Of a stretch of DNA of 5,059 nt, positions 4,901 to 5,059 are shown one piece after another. The notes below the pieces were generated by a model that was given only the letters and a program-made list of their open reading frames with translations, made no database searches and was not told the origin of the DNA. Within the stretch, counting starts at the first letter, position 1, and each line of letters opens with the position of its first letter. The translations under genes and the position numbers were made by a program. The stretch is from Lautropia sp. (lineage in GTDB: Bacteria > Pseudomonadota > Gammaproteobacteria > Burkholderiales > Burkholderiaceae_E). The stretch lies in the NCBI GenBank assembly GCA_013813615.1, contig JACCRJ010000510.1:1-5059 (forward strand). The letters run 5' to 3'.

Positions 4901-5059
4901 CGAGTGCAGATCCTGCCTCTGGGCGATTGTTGGATATATCGCGATGCTTCATCAAGCGGCACACGGCTGCGTCGGCTGGCGCGTCGGAAGGGGAAACATC
5001 CGACTCCTGAGTCGCGGATGAGCAATGCGCGATAGACTACTGATCGGCAAGGACTCCCA
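4901..5059. other. Noncoding stretch upstream of the repeat array
   Basis: I see no convincing gene here. On the minus strand, TTGATG (4955-4950) and AACAAT (4931-4926) with an 18-bp spacer could be a weak promoter for the DUF4124-like gene, which would place the 15-bp repeats in its leader. The last bases could be the end of an upstream minus-strand gene (GVLADQ, stop at 5039-5037), but six codons are too few to judge. Confidence 0.4.
5001..5014. other. Perfect inverted repeat CGACTC / GAGTCG
   Basis: Two 6-bp arms surround two bases, so as RNA it would form a 5-bp stem with a 4-base loop. On the minus strand GATGTTTCCCC follows, a poor T-tract. It could be a weak terminator of an upstream minus-strand gene or a protein-binding palindrome. 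Confidence 0.4.

Noticed and set aside
4831..5058. Minus-strand frame open across the repeat array (NRET-type peptide repeats)
   Set aside because: The repeat period is a multiple of three, so frames stay open automatically; the peptide looks nothing like a protein domain and has no ribosome site.

Overview
The window is a GC-rich stretch (roughly two thirds G+C by eye) of what looks like a proteobacterial chromosome, most likely a betaproteobacterium. The gene order rpsP-rimM-trmD-rplS is widespread in bacteria. A CoA-type Nudix hydrolase and then a CobD/CbiB-like membrane protein directly downstream is, from general knowledge, a betaproteobacterial arrangement. The genus cannot be fixed from the sequence. 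Every convincing gene is on the minus strand, so transcription runs from high to low coordinates.

In transcriptional order: about 5059-4823 is noncoding, with a small inverted repeat and a 15-bp tandem repeat array. A gene for a secreted DUF4124-like protein (4822-4322) follows and ends in a hairpin-rich 3' region with an intrinsic terminator (about 4219-4190). A strong sigma70-type promoter with a perfect TATAAT (4157-4128) then drives the ribosome/tRNA operon: rpsP (S16), rimM (30S maturation factor), trmD (tRNA m1G37 methyltransferase) and rplS (L19). The Nudix gene (CoA pyrophosphatase type) and a CobD/CbiB-like membrane protein follow closely; the latter runs off the window at position 1. 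No terminator is visible between rpsP and position 1, so all six genes may share one transcript.

The core operon joins translation functions: S16 and its 30S assembly neighbour RimM, the enzyme that protects the reading frame by methylating G37 of tRNAs, and L19 at the subunit interface. The rpsP/rimM overlap (20 bp, TTG start) suggests translational coupling. The link of the two downstream genes to translation is positional only.

I see no mobile element, CRISPR array, tRNA, rRNA, defence system or clearly new system; this is mainly a housekeeping region. The second-look items are small: a 15-bp repeat array with a palindromic core, a hexamer repeat and large low-complexity insertions in the CobD-like protein, a 13-bp direct repeat bracketing the rpsP promoter, a structured 3' region after the DUF4124 gene, and a 9-bp repeat at the rimM-trmD junction that affects the trmD start call.
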